Below, piece by piece: positions 1 through 7,029 of a stretch of 18,149 bases of DNA; position 1 is the first letter of the stretch; each line of letters opens with the position of its first letter. The notes below the pieces were generated by a model. That model saw nothing but the letters and a program-made list of their open reading frames with translations. It searched no databases and had not been told where the DNA came from. Where the stretch lies: NCBI GenBank assembly GCA_013817025.1, contig JACDDK010000005.1, forward strand, positions 1 through 18,149, read 5' to 3'. The DNA is from Rubrobacter sp. (lineage in GTDB: Bacteria; Actinomycetota; Rubrobacteria; Rubrobacterales; Rubrobacteraceae). Both the position numbers and the translations under genes were made by a program.

Positions 1-939
1 GAGAAGGCCCGCGTTCAAAGCCGTGCCACAGGCAACGACCACGATGCGGTCTACGTCCGAGAGGTCGAGATCCAGCTCAGAGAGGTCCACCGCTCCGTCG
101 GCGTCGATGCGCCCGAGGAGCGTGGCCCCGAGGGTGGCGGGCTGCTCGTGGATCTCCTTGAGCATGAAGTCCTCGTATCCGCCAAGCTCCACGGCCTCCG
201 GGTCCCAATCCACCTCGAACGGTTCGCGCTCGACCTTCTCGCCCGAGAGCGTGAACAACTCGACGGAGGACGCGGTGATCTCCACGATCTCATCGTTCTC
301 GATAACCAGAAACTCCCGCGTCTGCCCGAGCAACGCCTGCACCGCGCTCGCCAGGAAGTTTTCCCCGTCGCCGAGCCCCACCACCAACGGGCTTTGATGT
401 CTGGCGGCCACAATCGCCTCCGGTTCCTTGACGCTAACCGCCGCCACCGCGAAAGAGCCCTCAAGGCGCATCAGCGCCGCCGCGAGCGCCTCTCGCAGCG
501 GCTCGCCCGCCTCTACCTTCTCGGCGAGGAGGTGCGCTATGACCTCGGTGTCGGTCTCGGAGCTGAACTCCCGGCCCCGCGCCCGCAGCTCGTCCCGCAG
601 CTCCACGTGGTTCTCGACGATGCCGTTGTGGACCACCGCGACCATCCCGCCGCCGCCGACGTGCGGGTGGGCGTTGGCCTGCGTCGGACGCCCGTGCGTC
701 GCCCAGCGTGTGTGGCCCACACCGGCCCGCACCCGGAAAAAGTCTTCGTTGCGTTGATCGACGATACCGGCGAGGTTGTCCAGCGGACCGACGCCTTTCA
801 CCCGTTCGATCCCCTCGGCGCCCGGCATCGCCAGAGCCAGCCCAGCCGAGTCGTAGCCTCGGTATTCGAGGTGGCGCAAGCCTTCCATCAGGACCTCGAC
901 GCACCGCTCCCTACCGACGTACCCAACGATTCCACACAT
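1..939 (-). CDS. glmS: Glutamine--fructose-6-phosphate aminotransferase (isomerizing), 5' part, runs off left edge
   Basis: GlmS makes glucosamine-6-phosphate from fructose-6-phosphate and glutamine, the first committed step to UDP-GlcNAc for the cell wall. The 313 codons present begin MCGIVGYVG, so Cys2 becomes the N-terminal nucleophile of the class II glutaminase domain. LEYRGYDSAG, GHTRWATHG and HNGIVEN follow in family order. The linker carries FMLKEIHEQP, and the fragment ends at ACGTALNAG, the start of the first sugar-isomerase (SIS) domain; about 300 further residues should lie outside. ATG at 939 is preceded by GAGGAGG (947-953) with a 7-nt spacer. No frameshift is seen. A glmS ribozyme lies in the leader, so expression is probably repressed by the enzyme's own product. 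Confidence 0.97.
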   Translation of the reverse strand, partial: MCGIVGYVGRERCVEVLMEGLRHLEYRGYDSAGLALAMPGAEGIERVKGVGPLDNLAGIVDQRNEDFFRVRAGVGHTRWATHGRPTQANAHPHVGGGGMVAVVHNGIVENHVELRDELRARGREFSSETDTEVIAHLLAEKVEAGEPLREALAAALMRLEGSFAVAAVSVKEPEAIVAARHQSPLVVGLGDGENFLASAVQALLGQTREFLVIENDEIVEITASSVELFTLSGEKVEREPFEVDWDPEAVELGGYEDFMLKEIHEQPATLGATLLGRIDADGAVDLSELDLDLSDVDRIVVVACGTALNAGLL

Positions 940-1013
940 AGTTTTGCCTCCTCACGCAATCGTCCACGAGCGGGATCGGAGGAGGTAAAAGAGAGACTTC
1001 GCTGCTACAGAGC

Positions 1014-1149
1014 TAGGACGCCGCTTTGTCCCCGGTGTCGCCACCGGGATTTGTCGCCGTCCTGACGACCGCCCCAAGAGCCGAGACGCACCCGCCGAAT
1101 ACTTCGATGAACGTCTGCCTCGTCAACTCTCAAAAAGAGTCCTGGCGCT
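1014..1149 (-). ncRNA. glmS self-cleaving ribozyme/riboswitch
   Basis: Read on the minus strand, this leader matches the glmS ribozyme in order: AAAGCGCCAGGACTC at the cleavage site, a small CTC/GAG hairpin, GTTGACGAGG, then ATCGAAGTATTCGGCGGGTG enclosed by AGACG/CGTCT, then CGGCTC. The 3' part has a P4-like element: outer arms AGGACG/CGTCCT enclosing a CCCGGTG/CACCGGG hairpin, with GACAAAGCGG after it. By analogy, cleavage falls between A1149 and G1148. In known members glucosamine-6-phosphate is the cofactor and the cleaved mRNA is degraded. It sits about 75 nt upstream of the glmS start. The 3' boundary is estimated from the last pairing. Confidence 0.93.
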
Positions 1150-1204
1150 TTATTCTTCTCTCTATGCCTCGCAAATACGACGATCCCGTCGAACTCACTC
1201 GACT

Positions 1205-1233
1205 ATTATCGACCGTTCGATGTTTTCTTTTAA
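1205..1233 (-). promoter_or_regulatory. Candidate promoter for the ribozyme-glmS transcript
   Basis: On the minus strand TTAAAA (1228-1233) and GATAAT (1205-1210) are separated by 17 nt. The -10 matches TATAAT at 5 of 6 positions, the -35 matches TTGACA at 4 of 6. The predicted start near 1198 leaves about 50 nt before the ribozyme cleavage site. No clear terminator separates it from the DUF1624 gene upstream. Confidence 0.5.
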
Positions 1234-1299
1234 CGAACCTCCTCGAACAGGGCCTACGACCCGCTAACTGTACATCGTCGCGGCCAAAAACAAAAGCTC

Positions 1300-2019
1300 C
1301 TAGAAATTCAATTCGATCACACCCAGAGCCCCGAGTACCGCGACGAGCACCGGCTGATGCACCAAATATATCCCCAACGACCAACGCCCCAAAAACCCAA
1401 CAGGCCGTGCCCAAAGCGGCGTTCGCCCCCCCGGACGCCTAACGCCGCCGTAGATCAAACTTCCCACGAAGACCCCGAGCAAGACGACCCCGAACCACGG
1501 CAACAGTGGCCGGTAGTCCGGCATGAACAACCCCTCCGGCACCACGCCGAACGGCAACAACCACGGGCTCTGCGTCACGATATTTTGAGACATCAGCCAC
1601 GCTCCCAACGCGATCACCGCGAGGCCCACCACAAGGCTCAAGTTGCGGTGGCCTAGAAACGGATAGGCGAGGATGACGCACGCCCCGATCAGGTGCAGTA
1701 TCCCGAACACGATGAGCCCCATCCCCAAAAACCACGTCACCACCGTAACGATCAAACCATACCCGAAGACCCGCAGACCGCGGGTCAAAAACTTCCCGAA
1801 AGTCCCGCGTCCGCCGGACTTCGCAAAGCTTACAATGAGCGACACCCCGACGAGGAACAAAAACAGCGTCGCCGTGGCGTCCGCGAAGAGCGCCCAGAGC
1901 CCGGACGTGGACTCTATGGCGTATCCACCGAAGGTATCGAGGTCGTAGGTAAGGTGGTAGAGGACCATCATCAGGATCGCCACTCCTCGGGCCGCGTCCA
2001 CCTCCCAGAACCTATCCAC
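1300..2019 (-). CDS. DUF1624 / heparan-alpha-glucosaminide N-acetyltransferase-type membrane protein
   Basis: A 239-residue, very hydrophobic protein with about six or seven membrane segments. It opens with DRFWEVDAARGVAILMMVLYHLTYDL, the N-terminal signature of the DUF1624/HGSNAT catalytic family. These are membrane acyltransferases thought to move acetyl groups across the membrane; the conserved His22 in the first helix is the proposed acyl relay. The bacterial acceptor is unknown and nothing nearby identifies it, although glmS lies downstream on the same strand. GTG at 2019 is chosen because it puts the conserved RFWEVDAARG motif next to the start. No ribosome site is well placed; GAGGAG lies 24 nt upstream, so ATT at 2043 is a less likely alternative. 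Confidence 0.85.
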   Translation of the reverse strand: MDRFWEVDAARGVAILMMVLYHLTYDLDTFGGYAIESTSGLWALFADATATLFLFLVGVSLIVSFAKSGGRGTFGKFLTRGLRVFGYGLIVTVVTWFLGMGLIVFGILHLIGACVILAYPFLGHRNLSLVVGLAVIALGAWLMSQNIVTQSPWLLPFGVVPEGLFMPDYRPLLPWFGVVLLGVFVGSLIYGGVRRPGGRTPLWARPVGFLGRWSLGIYLVHQPVLVAVLGALGVIELNF

Positions 2020-2104
2020 CTTCGATACTTCGCGCTCCGTAATGGTCTCCTCGACTCGCCCGCCCCGATGATAACCGCTGGCCGCAACGGCGCATCGAAT
2101 CGGG

Positions 2105-2110
2105 TAGGAT
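2105..2110 (+). promoter_or_regulatory. -10 box TAGGAT, 6 nt before an ATG
   Basis: TAGGAT fits the actinobacterial TAnnnT -10 form. Six nt separate it from ATG at 2117, so the transcript would begin at or next to that ATG. No convincing -35 is visible 16-19 nt upstream. Confidence 0.4.
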
Positions 2111-2116
2111 TTCCGT

Positions 2117-2134
2117 ATGAGCGTTTACGCATGA
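2117..2134 (+). CDS. Five-codon mini-ORF (MSVYA), possible leaderless coupling peptide
   Basis: ATG AGC GTT TAC GCA TGA starts 6 nt after TAGGAT. Its stop overlaps the start of the following GNAT gene in an ATGA quartet (2131-2134). The GNAT start has no Shine-Dalgarno sequence, so ribosomes finishing this mini-ORF could re-initiate there. ATGAGCG occurs at both starts 14 nt apart, so a small duplication is another explanation. No protein evidence is available from sequence alone. Confidence 0.3.
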   Translation: MSVYA

Positions 2135-2610
2135 GCGCTGATGAGTTCGTAGTTCGTACCGGCAAGCGCGCCGACGCGCCCGCCGCCGCCCGCTTGTGGG
2201 TGATGAGCGCCGAAGAGCACACCGCTTACGACACCGTCTACACTACCGCCCCCAACGCCGAGAAGACCATGCGCCGCTTCTTGGACGACCTCTCGACGAG
2301 CGGCTACTCGTGCCTCTTCGTCGCCGAAGTCGCGGGGGACATCGTCGGTTTCGCCTCCGGGGAGCTACGCGAGGGCTCGTCCGCCTTCGACGCCCGGACG
2401 TGGGCCGCCGTCGAGGACGTGTACGTGCTGCCCAAGCTTCGCAGCCGGGGCATAGGCCGGGCGTTGCTTGCGGCCTGCCGGAATTGGGCGCAAGAAAAGG
2501 GCGCCAACGGCATCACGCTTCAGGTCGCCGCCAAGAACGAACGAGCCCGTAAATTCTATGACGAACTGGGCTTTCGGGAGATCTCCGTTTACAAGATCCT
2601 GGAGTTTTGA
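2131..2610 (+). CDS. GNAT family N-acetyltransferase
   Basis: A 159-residue single-domain GNAT. The acetyl-CoA motif A is clear: VYVLPKLRSRGIGRALLAA, with the R-x-x-G-x-G/A loop near residues 105-110. Motif B follows as NERARKFYDELGFRE near the C-terminus. The N-terminal half (TGKRADAPAAARLWVMSAEE) fits the usual beta1-alpha1 opening. Length is normal for stand-alone small-molecule or protein acetyltransferases; the substrate cannot be told. ATG at 2131 overlaps the stop of a five-codon ORF and has no ribosome site of its own. It is divergent from the DUF1624 gene and convergent with a second GNAT, with 7 nt between the two stop codons. Confidence 0.88.
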   Translation: MSADEFVVRTGKRADAPAAARLWVMSAEEHTAYDTVYTTAPNAEKTMRRFLDDLSTSGYSCLFVAEVAGDIVGFASGELREGSSAFDARTWAAVEDVYVLPKLRSRGIGRALLAACRNWAQEKGANGITLQVAAKNERARKFYDELGFREISVYKILEF

Positions 2611-2617
2611 AGAGGTT

Positions 2618-3076
2618 TCAGGCTTCAGGTTTTGGACTTATCGTCCCGGAACGCGATAGGACTCTCACTTCTGGCTCCGCCTCAAAACCGCACGCCTTGT
2701 AGAACGCCACCGCCTCGTCGTCGGTCTGGACTTCGAGGTAAGAGATGCCGCGCACCGCGCACCTCTTCACGGCGGCTTCGAGCAGGACGCGGCCTATGCC
2801 TGTTGCACGGGCTTGCGGGATCACTTGCAGTTCTTCGATACTGGCGAATCGCCCACCGGCGGAGATGTTGAGGCGGTAGACGACGAGGACGACGCCCGCC
2901 GGGTGGCCGTTTAGCCGCGCGAGAAGGACCTCGGTCTCGCCTCGCTCCACCGACGCGCGAAGCTCGGCGGCGAAGGCTACCGGGACGGGCTCGCTGGCTC
3001 TCAGGGCGGTTTCGAGGAGCTTCAGGGCCTCGACGAGGGCTGGTGCCGGGACATTCTCGACCTCGATGGCGCTCAA
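2618..3076 (-). CDS. GNAT family N-acetyltransferase, last gene of the acyP-rnhC-ltaE operon
   Basis: A 152-residue GNAT with motif A as LQVIPQARATGIGRVLLEAAV and motif B as DDEAVAFYKACGFEAEPE. It is not closely similar to the convergent GNAT across the stop codons, so a recent duplication is unlikely. TTG at 3076 lies 2 nt after the threonine aldolase stop, which implies translational coupling; no other start fits before the conserved domain. The tail SPKPEA is encoded by CCTGAAGCCTGA, resembling the simple TTCAGG-type intergenic repeats seen in some genomes, so the last residues may be repeat-derived. The substrate is unknown. Confidence 0.85.
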   Translation of the reverse strand: MSAIEVENVPAPALVEALKLLETALRASEPVPVAFAAELRASVERGETEVLLARLNGHPAGVVLVVYRLNISAGGRFASIEELQVIPQARATGIGRVLLEAAVKRCAVRGISYLEVQTDDEAVAFYKACGFEAEPEVRVLSRSGTISPKPEA

Positions 3077-3078
3077 CG

Positions 3079-4095
3079 CTAATGGACGGCGGCGTTTACG
3101 CTGCCGGCGGCTGTGATAGCGGCCTCCACGTCCTCGTCGGTTATGTCGAGGTGGGTGCAGAGGCGCACGGTTCCGGGACGGCCCATCGTGACGAGGACGC
3201 CCGCGCTTTTTAGGGCTTCGAAGAGCTTGGCCGCGTCGTCGGTCTCTACCAGCACGATGTTGGTCTCGGGCGGCTCGACGGTGAAACCGGTTTCTCGGAG
3301 ACCGGCGGCTAGACGTGTGGCGCGGTGGTGGTCTTCGGCTAGGCGGTCTATGTGATGCTCGAAGCCGTGCAGTGACGCGGCGGCGATGATCCCGGCCTGC
3401 CGCATCCCCCCGCCGAACGCCTTGCGGGCGCGGCGAGCCTCGTGGATGGTCTTCTCGTCTCCGGCGAGTAAGGAGCCCACCGGAGCGCCGAGGCCCTTCG
3501 AGGAGCAGACGGAGACGGTATCGACGTGCTCGCACCACTCGCGGGCCGATACGCCGGTCGCCACCACGGCGTTGAAGAGCCGGGCGCCGTCGAGGTGTAT
3601 CTTGAGGCCGCACTCGCGCCCCGCCTGTGCGGCGGCGGCGAAGTCCTTCAGCGGGTAGACCTTGCCGCCGGCGCGGTTGTGCGTGTTCTCCAGGCACAGT
3701 AGCTTTTGACGCGGGTGGTGGATGTTCTCGGCGTGGACGGCGGCCTGGATGTTCTCTGGCCGGAGGACGCCGTTCTCGCCGGGAAGAGCGCGGACTTGTA
3801 CGGACGAGAGCAGAGCGGGAGCGCCACCCTCGTAGACGAAGATATGGGCCTCCTCGTGCAGCAGGATCTCGTCTCCCCGCCCGGTGGTGTGGACGTGGAC
3901 CCCGATCTGGTTGGTCATCGTCCCCGACGGCGCGTACATGGCGGCCTCTTTGCCAAGCAGCGCCGCGACGTACTCCTCCAGCCGATTTATCGTCGGGTCC
4001 TCCCCGAAGACATCATCCCCGACTGGCGCCTCGGCCATCGCGCGCCGCATCTGCTCCGTCGGCCTAGTCACCGTGTCACTGCGAAGATCAATCAC
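3079..4095 (-). CDS. ltaE: Low-specificity L-threonine aldolase (PLP enzyme)
   Basis: A 338-residue fold-type I PLP enzyme that cleaves L-threonine or allo-threonine to glycine and acetaldehyde, and possibly other beta-hydroxy amino acids. It begins with the family signature IDLRSDTVTRPT. GDDVFGEDPT, MYAPSGTMTNQ and HLDGARLFNA (the Asp that contacts the pyridine nitrogen) follow. The PLP lysine is Lys200 in CSSKGLGAPVGS, followed by GGGMRQAG. Length is normal. GTG at 4095 follows GGAGG with a 10-nt spacer, 6 nt after the rnhC stop. The next gene, a GNAT, starts 2 nt after its stop, so the three are almost certainly co-transcribed. Confidence 0.96.
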   Translation of the reverse strand: MIDLRSDTVTRPTEQMRRAMAEAPVGDDVFGEDPTINRLEEYVAALLGKEAAMYAPSGTMTNQIGVHVHTTGRGDEILLHEEAHIFVYEGGAPALLSSVQVRALPGENGVLRPENIQAAVHAENIHHPRQKLLCLENTHNRAGGKVYPLKDFAAAAQAGRECGLKIHLDGARLFNAVVATGVSAREWCEHVDTVSVCSSKGLGAPVGSLLAGDEKTIHEARRARKAFGGGMRQAGIIAAASLHGFEHHIDRLAEDHHRATRLAAGLRETGFTVEPPETNIVLVETDDAAKLFEALKSAGVLVTMGRPGTVRLCTHLDITDEDVEAAITAAGSVNAAVH

Positions 4096-4101
4096 AAGGA
4101 A

Positions 4102-5019
4102 CTACCCTCCTACTATCCGCTCCGTCGTCCGAAAGCTTACCTTAGCCACGTCCCGCAAACCTTTCATCCCACCCTCGGTGTAAACCCGCCGCCCCGCACC
4201 GATCACATGCGTCGCCCCGAGCGGCAACTTGAAACCGACCGCCTCCGAGATCCGGTCCATCTCCTCCAACTGCCGCGCCCGCGCCACGATGGAAGCCGCC
4301 GCCACCGCCGCGTCGTCCTCCGCCCGAGGCCGCACCTCCAACCGCACCCCCTTCGGCACCGCCGACACCAGATACGACCGGGCCGCCCGCGCGAACTCGT
4401 CCACGACAACAACCTCTACCTCATTCTTAAGTTCACCTATGATTCCGGCGTCGACCTCGCCCAGCAGCTTGTTCACGTTGCCAGCCGCGGTTCGTCGTTC
4501 TTCATACTCTGTTGGAGAGAGAACGACGACGTGGATGTTCTCTTTCCCCAGGGCTTCGTGAATGAGGTGCGACATTCGGCGCGTCTGCGCGAGGATCAAG
4601 TCTTTGGAGTCCCGAACCCCGATCTCCCGCAGCTTCCGAGCGGCTTCCTCGCCCAGAACCCGCACCCCCGCCGAGACCAGAGGACCGAAGTAGTCGCCCT
4701 TGCCGGCCTCATCGATTCCGATCCTAGGCGTGCCGTCGGGGATGGGACGGGAGGGCGGAGAACCACCCTTCGAGTGGCTTCGTCCGCCACCACCGCCGGA
4801 GGTTCGCCAGGTCTCCAGGGACTGCTGCAACCTTGAAGCTTTACCTCCGGTAGATACCTTTCCCGTGTGGTAGACGTTCAGTTTCGCGGCGTCTCCGGCG
4901 CTGGCGAGGTCGTATTGGGTGGCGTTGGGGATCTCGCGGTGTCCGGTTACTCGCGCGCTTTCGCGCTGGAGCAGTTTTTGCAGGCCGGATGGTATGGGGT
5001 GTTTAGGCGCGGCGCTCAA
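4102..5019 (-). CDS. rnhC: Ribonuclease HIII
   Basis: RNase HIII cuts the RNA strand of RNA-DNA hybrids, with roles in primer removal and R-loop repair. The protein has 305 residues, normal for the family. An N-terminal substrate-binding domain (about 28-75) contains ATQYDLASAGDAAKLNVYHTGK, followed by a Gly/Ser linker near 74-90. The catalytic signature GIDEAGKGDYFGPL is at 101-114. Acidic residues Asp103, Glu104, Asp207 (VVVDEF) and Asp235 or Asp236 (AEDDAAVAAASIVAR) fit the active site. DEAGKGDYFGP separates HIII from HII. TTG at 5019 overlaps the acylphosphatase stop in a TTGA quartet; upstream in-frame sequence is only the shadow of that gene. Confidence 0.94.
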   Translation of the reverse strand: MSAAPKHPIPSGLQKLLQRESARVTGHREIPNATQYDLASAGDAAKLNVYHTGKVSTGGKASRLQQSLETWRTSGGGGGRSHSKGGSPPSRPIPDGTPRIGIDEAGKGDYFGPLVSAGVRVLGEEAARKLREIGVRDSKDLILAQTRRMSHLIHEALGKENIHVVVLSPTEYEERRTAAGNVNKLLGEVDAGIIGELKNEVEVVVVDEFARAARSYLVSAVPKGVRLEVRPRAEDDAAVAAASIVARARQLEEMDRISEAVGFKLPLGATHVIGAGRRVYTEGGMKGLRDVAKVSFRTTERIVGG

Positions 5020-5303
5020 CGGACCTCGAATCCCGCGAGACCTTCGGCGTCTTCGTCCTGCTTGGAGACGTCTTCTACTCGGGCGTTGTTGGGACCTGTG
5101 CCGCACCACTCCACGGCTTGGCGGACAGAGTCGGCGGGGCCTTCGAAGACGGCTTCAACGCGACCGTCGGGGAGGTTTCTGGCCCAGCCGGCGAGGCCGA
5201 GGCGGGCTGCTTGCTGGCGTGCGGAGTCGCGGAAGAAAACGCCTTGCACATCGCCCGAGATCAGGACGTGGGCTCTCTGGTGTTCGCTGTTAGTGCCGGA
5301 CAT
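5016..5303 (-). CDS. acyP: Acylphosphatase
   Basis: A 95-residue acylphosphatase, which hydrolyses carboxyl-phosphate bonds in small acyl phosphates. The motif DVQGVFFRDSARQQA carries the phosphate-binding loop and catalytic Arg25. GWARNLPDGRVEAVFEG carries catalytic Asn43. ATG at 5303 is preceded by GGAGG with a 7-nt spacer, the best ribosome site of this operon, so this is likely the first gene. Its stop overlaps the rnhC start by 4 nt. The 86-nt gap to the divergent glycosyltransferase must hold promoters for both directions, but I see no strong pair on the minus strand. Confidence 0.95.
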   Translation of the reverse strand: MSGTNSEHQRAHVLISGDVQGVFFRDSARQQAARLGLAGWARNLPDGRVEAVFEGPADSVRQAVEWCGTGPNNARVEDVSKQDEDAEGLAGFEVR

Positions 5304-5389
5304 CGAGGTTCCTCCGTTGCGGTTGGTTGTGGTGGGACGCCTCCAAGGGCTTTCGGGGTCTTTGCGGGGTATGTTAGCCTAGTGCGATC

Positions 5390-6952
5390 TTGAGAGCGGA
5401 GAAACACACTCTGGGCGCTGGAGACGGAGAGCGTGGGCGGAGGGCGGTTTCGGCGGGGCCGGTGCTGACCATCGTGGTGCCGACCCGCAACGAGGCCGAG
5501 AATGTACCTCGCCTGACGCGCGAGGTCGGGGAGAGCCTGGCGGGGATCGAGTACCGCATCCTGTTCGTGGACGATTCGACGGACGAGACGCCGAAGGTCA
5601 TCCGGGACCTCGCCGAGAATGATGGCCGTATCGCCCTGATCCACCGCGAGGACGCCGAGCGTGAGGGCGGCCTCTCCACCGCCGTCACCGCCGGTATGGA
5701 GGCCGCCGCGAGCGGCAGCGCCTACACCTGCGTGATGGACGCGGACCTGCAACACCCACCGGAGAAGCTACGCGAGATGCTGGGGGTTGCCGAGGAATCG
5801 GAGGCGGACGTGGTGGTAGCGAGCCGCTACGCGCCCGGCGGCGGCTATGAGGGACTATCGGGGCCGGTGCGGCGGGCGGTCTCGGTGGGGAGCAAGTATT
5901 TGGCGCAGGTCGTGTTCAAGGAGGCGCGGAAGACCAGCGACCCGATGACGGGTTTCTTTCTAGTGCGTAACGAGTCCATAAGCGGCATCCAGTTTCGTCC
6001 CACGGGGTTCAAGATCCTCTTGGAGATACTCGTCTGCGCCCCGGAGATGAAGGTGGTCGAGGTGCCGTTCGAGTTCCAGGCCCGCAACGCCGGGGTCTCG
6101 AAGGCGAGCATGAAGCAGGGCTTCGAGTATCTCGCGCACATACTGAGCCTGTTTCTGTACGTGCCGTCAGCGGGGCGGTTCTGGAAGTTCGCGCTCGTGG
6201 GGGCCTCCGGGGTGTTGGTCAACAGCGCGGTCCTGATCACGCTGGCCGAGTACTTCGACGCCCATAAGGTGATCGCCTGGATGTTCGCCGTGGGACTCTC
6301 CATCATGAGCAACTTCCTCCTGAACAACGCCTTCACCTGGCGCGACATTCGCCACTCCAGCCGTATCCACTTCCTGCTGCGCGGGGCGCTCGCCTACCCC
6401 GTGGCGATCATGGGCATCGGTGCGAACTTCGCCGTGTTCTACCCGCTGATAAAGTACGTCTCCGACGATTTCCCGTACTATGTGGCGTTCAACTTCCTCG
6501 GCATCGTCGCCGCCACGGGCGTGAACTTCTTCCTCTCCTCGAAACTCGTGTTTCGCCCGTCCCTGCCACGCAACCTCGACCCAAACGTCTCGCCCGAGGA
6601 GATCTCCTCGGGTATCCGCCGCGAACTGAAAGCCGACCGGGTGGACCTCGTCCAACTCCCCGAGATGCACTCCATCACCGAGACCACCAGCACCCTCTCC
6701 ACCGCCGACCGGAGCGTAGTCGAGCTGGTCGCAAAGACCACCCATCCGACCCTCACCGTCACCGGACCCCGCCGCCTCCCCCAGGCCCGCACCAACACGC
6801 GCTGGGCCAACTCCCTGGCCGTTCCCATAACGCGGAACGGGCACACCGTGGGCGTCGTCTACGCCTCCCGCAACTCCTCCGAGCCATTCACCGAAGAGGA
6901 CCTTCACTGGCTGACAGCCTACGCTAGCACCGCCGGTCCAATGTTCCCGTAG
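5390..6952 (+). CDS. GT2 polyprenyl-phosphate sugar transferase fused to GtrA and a C-terminal GAF-like domain
   Basis: A 520-residue three-part protein. Residues 25-255 are a DPM1-type GT2 domain: VLTIVVPTRNEAENV, FVDDSTDETP, then the metal-binding DAD at 117-119 in MDADLQHPPEKL. Such enzymes load a sugar from UDP or GDP onto a polyprenyl phosphate at the inner membrane face. Residues 263-388 are a GtrA domain with four hydrophobic segments, starting FWKFALVGASGVLVNS. Residues about 405-518 resemble a small GAF domain, ending with SLAVPITRNGHTVGVVYASR and EPFTEEDLHWLTAYA. The GT2-GtrA pair is common; the GAF tail is not. TTG at 5390 has no ribosome site. A TGTTAGCCT extended -10 ends 9 nt earlier, so leaderless initiation is possible; GTG at 5462 is the alternative start. 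Confidence 0.88.
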   Translation: MRAEKHTLGAGDGERGRRAVSAGPVLTIVVPTRNEAENVPRLTREVGESLAGIEYRILFVDDSTDETPKVIRDLAENDGRIALIHREDAEREGGLSTAVTAGMEAAASGSAYTCVMDADLQHPPEKLREMLGVAEESEADVVVASRYAPGGGYEGLSGPVRRAVSVGSKYLAQVVFKEARKTSDPMTGFFLVRNESISGIQFRPTGFKILLEILVCAPEMKVVEVPFEFQARNAGVSKASMKQGFEYLAHILSLFLYVPSAGRFWKFALVGASGVLVNSAVLITLAEYFDAHKVIAWMFAVGLSIMSNFLLNNAFTWRDIRHSSRIHFLLRGALAYPVAIMGIGANFAVFYPLIKYVSDDFPYYVAFNFLGIVAATGVNFFLSSKLVFRPSLPRNLDPNVSPEEISSGIRRELKADRVDLVQLPEMHSITETTSTLSTADRSVVELVAKTTHPTLTVTGPRRLPQARTNTRWANSLAVPITRNGHTVGVVYASRNSSEPFTEEDLHWLTAYASTAGPMFP

Positions 6953-6972
6953 CGGTCAGCTATGGGCGGTCG

Positions 6973-7029
6973 GCTTTCAGCAAGGACCTCTGAGGATGCC
7001 GCTCTTGCTAAAAGCTGCCGGCTGAAAGC
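6973..7029 (+). repeat. Imperfect inverted repeat, GCTTTCAGC family
   Basis: GCTTTCAGC (6973-6981) and GCTGAAAGC (7021-7029) are exact inverted copies. A second pair, AGCAAG (6979-6984) and CTTGCT (7004-7009), nests inside and partly competes with it. No T-run follows on either strand, so this is not a typical intrinsic terminator. The same 9-mer recurs at 11869-11877 after typA, which suggests a dispersed intergenic repeat. Confidence 0.55.

Noticed and set aside
977..985. Strong Shine-Dalgarno-like GGAGGAGGT on the plus strand
   Set aside because: No start codon follows at a workable distance and the stretch is the glmS leader on the other strand.
148..1065. Long plus-strand open frame opposite glmS
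   Set aside because: It is the complement of an unmistakable GlmS coding sequence and its ribozyme leader, with no recognisable protein motifs.
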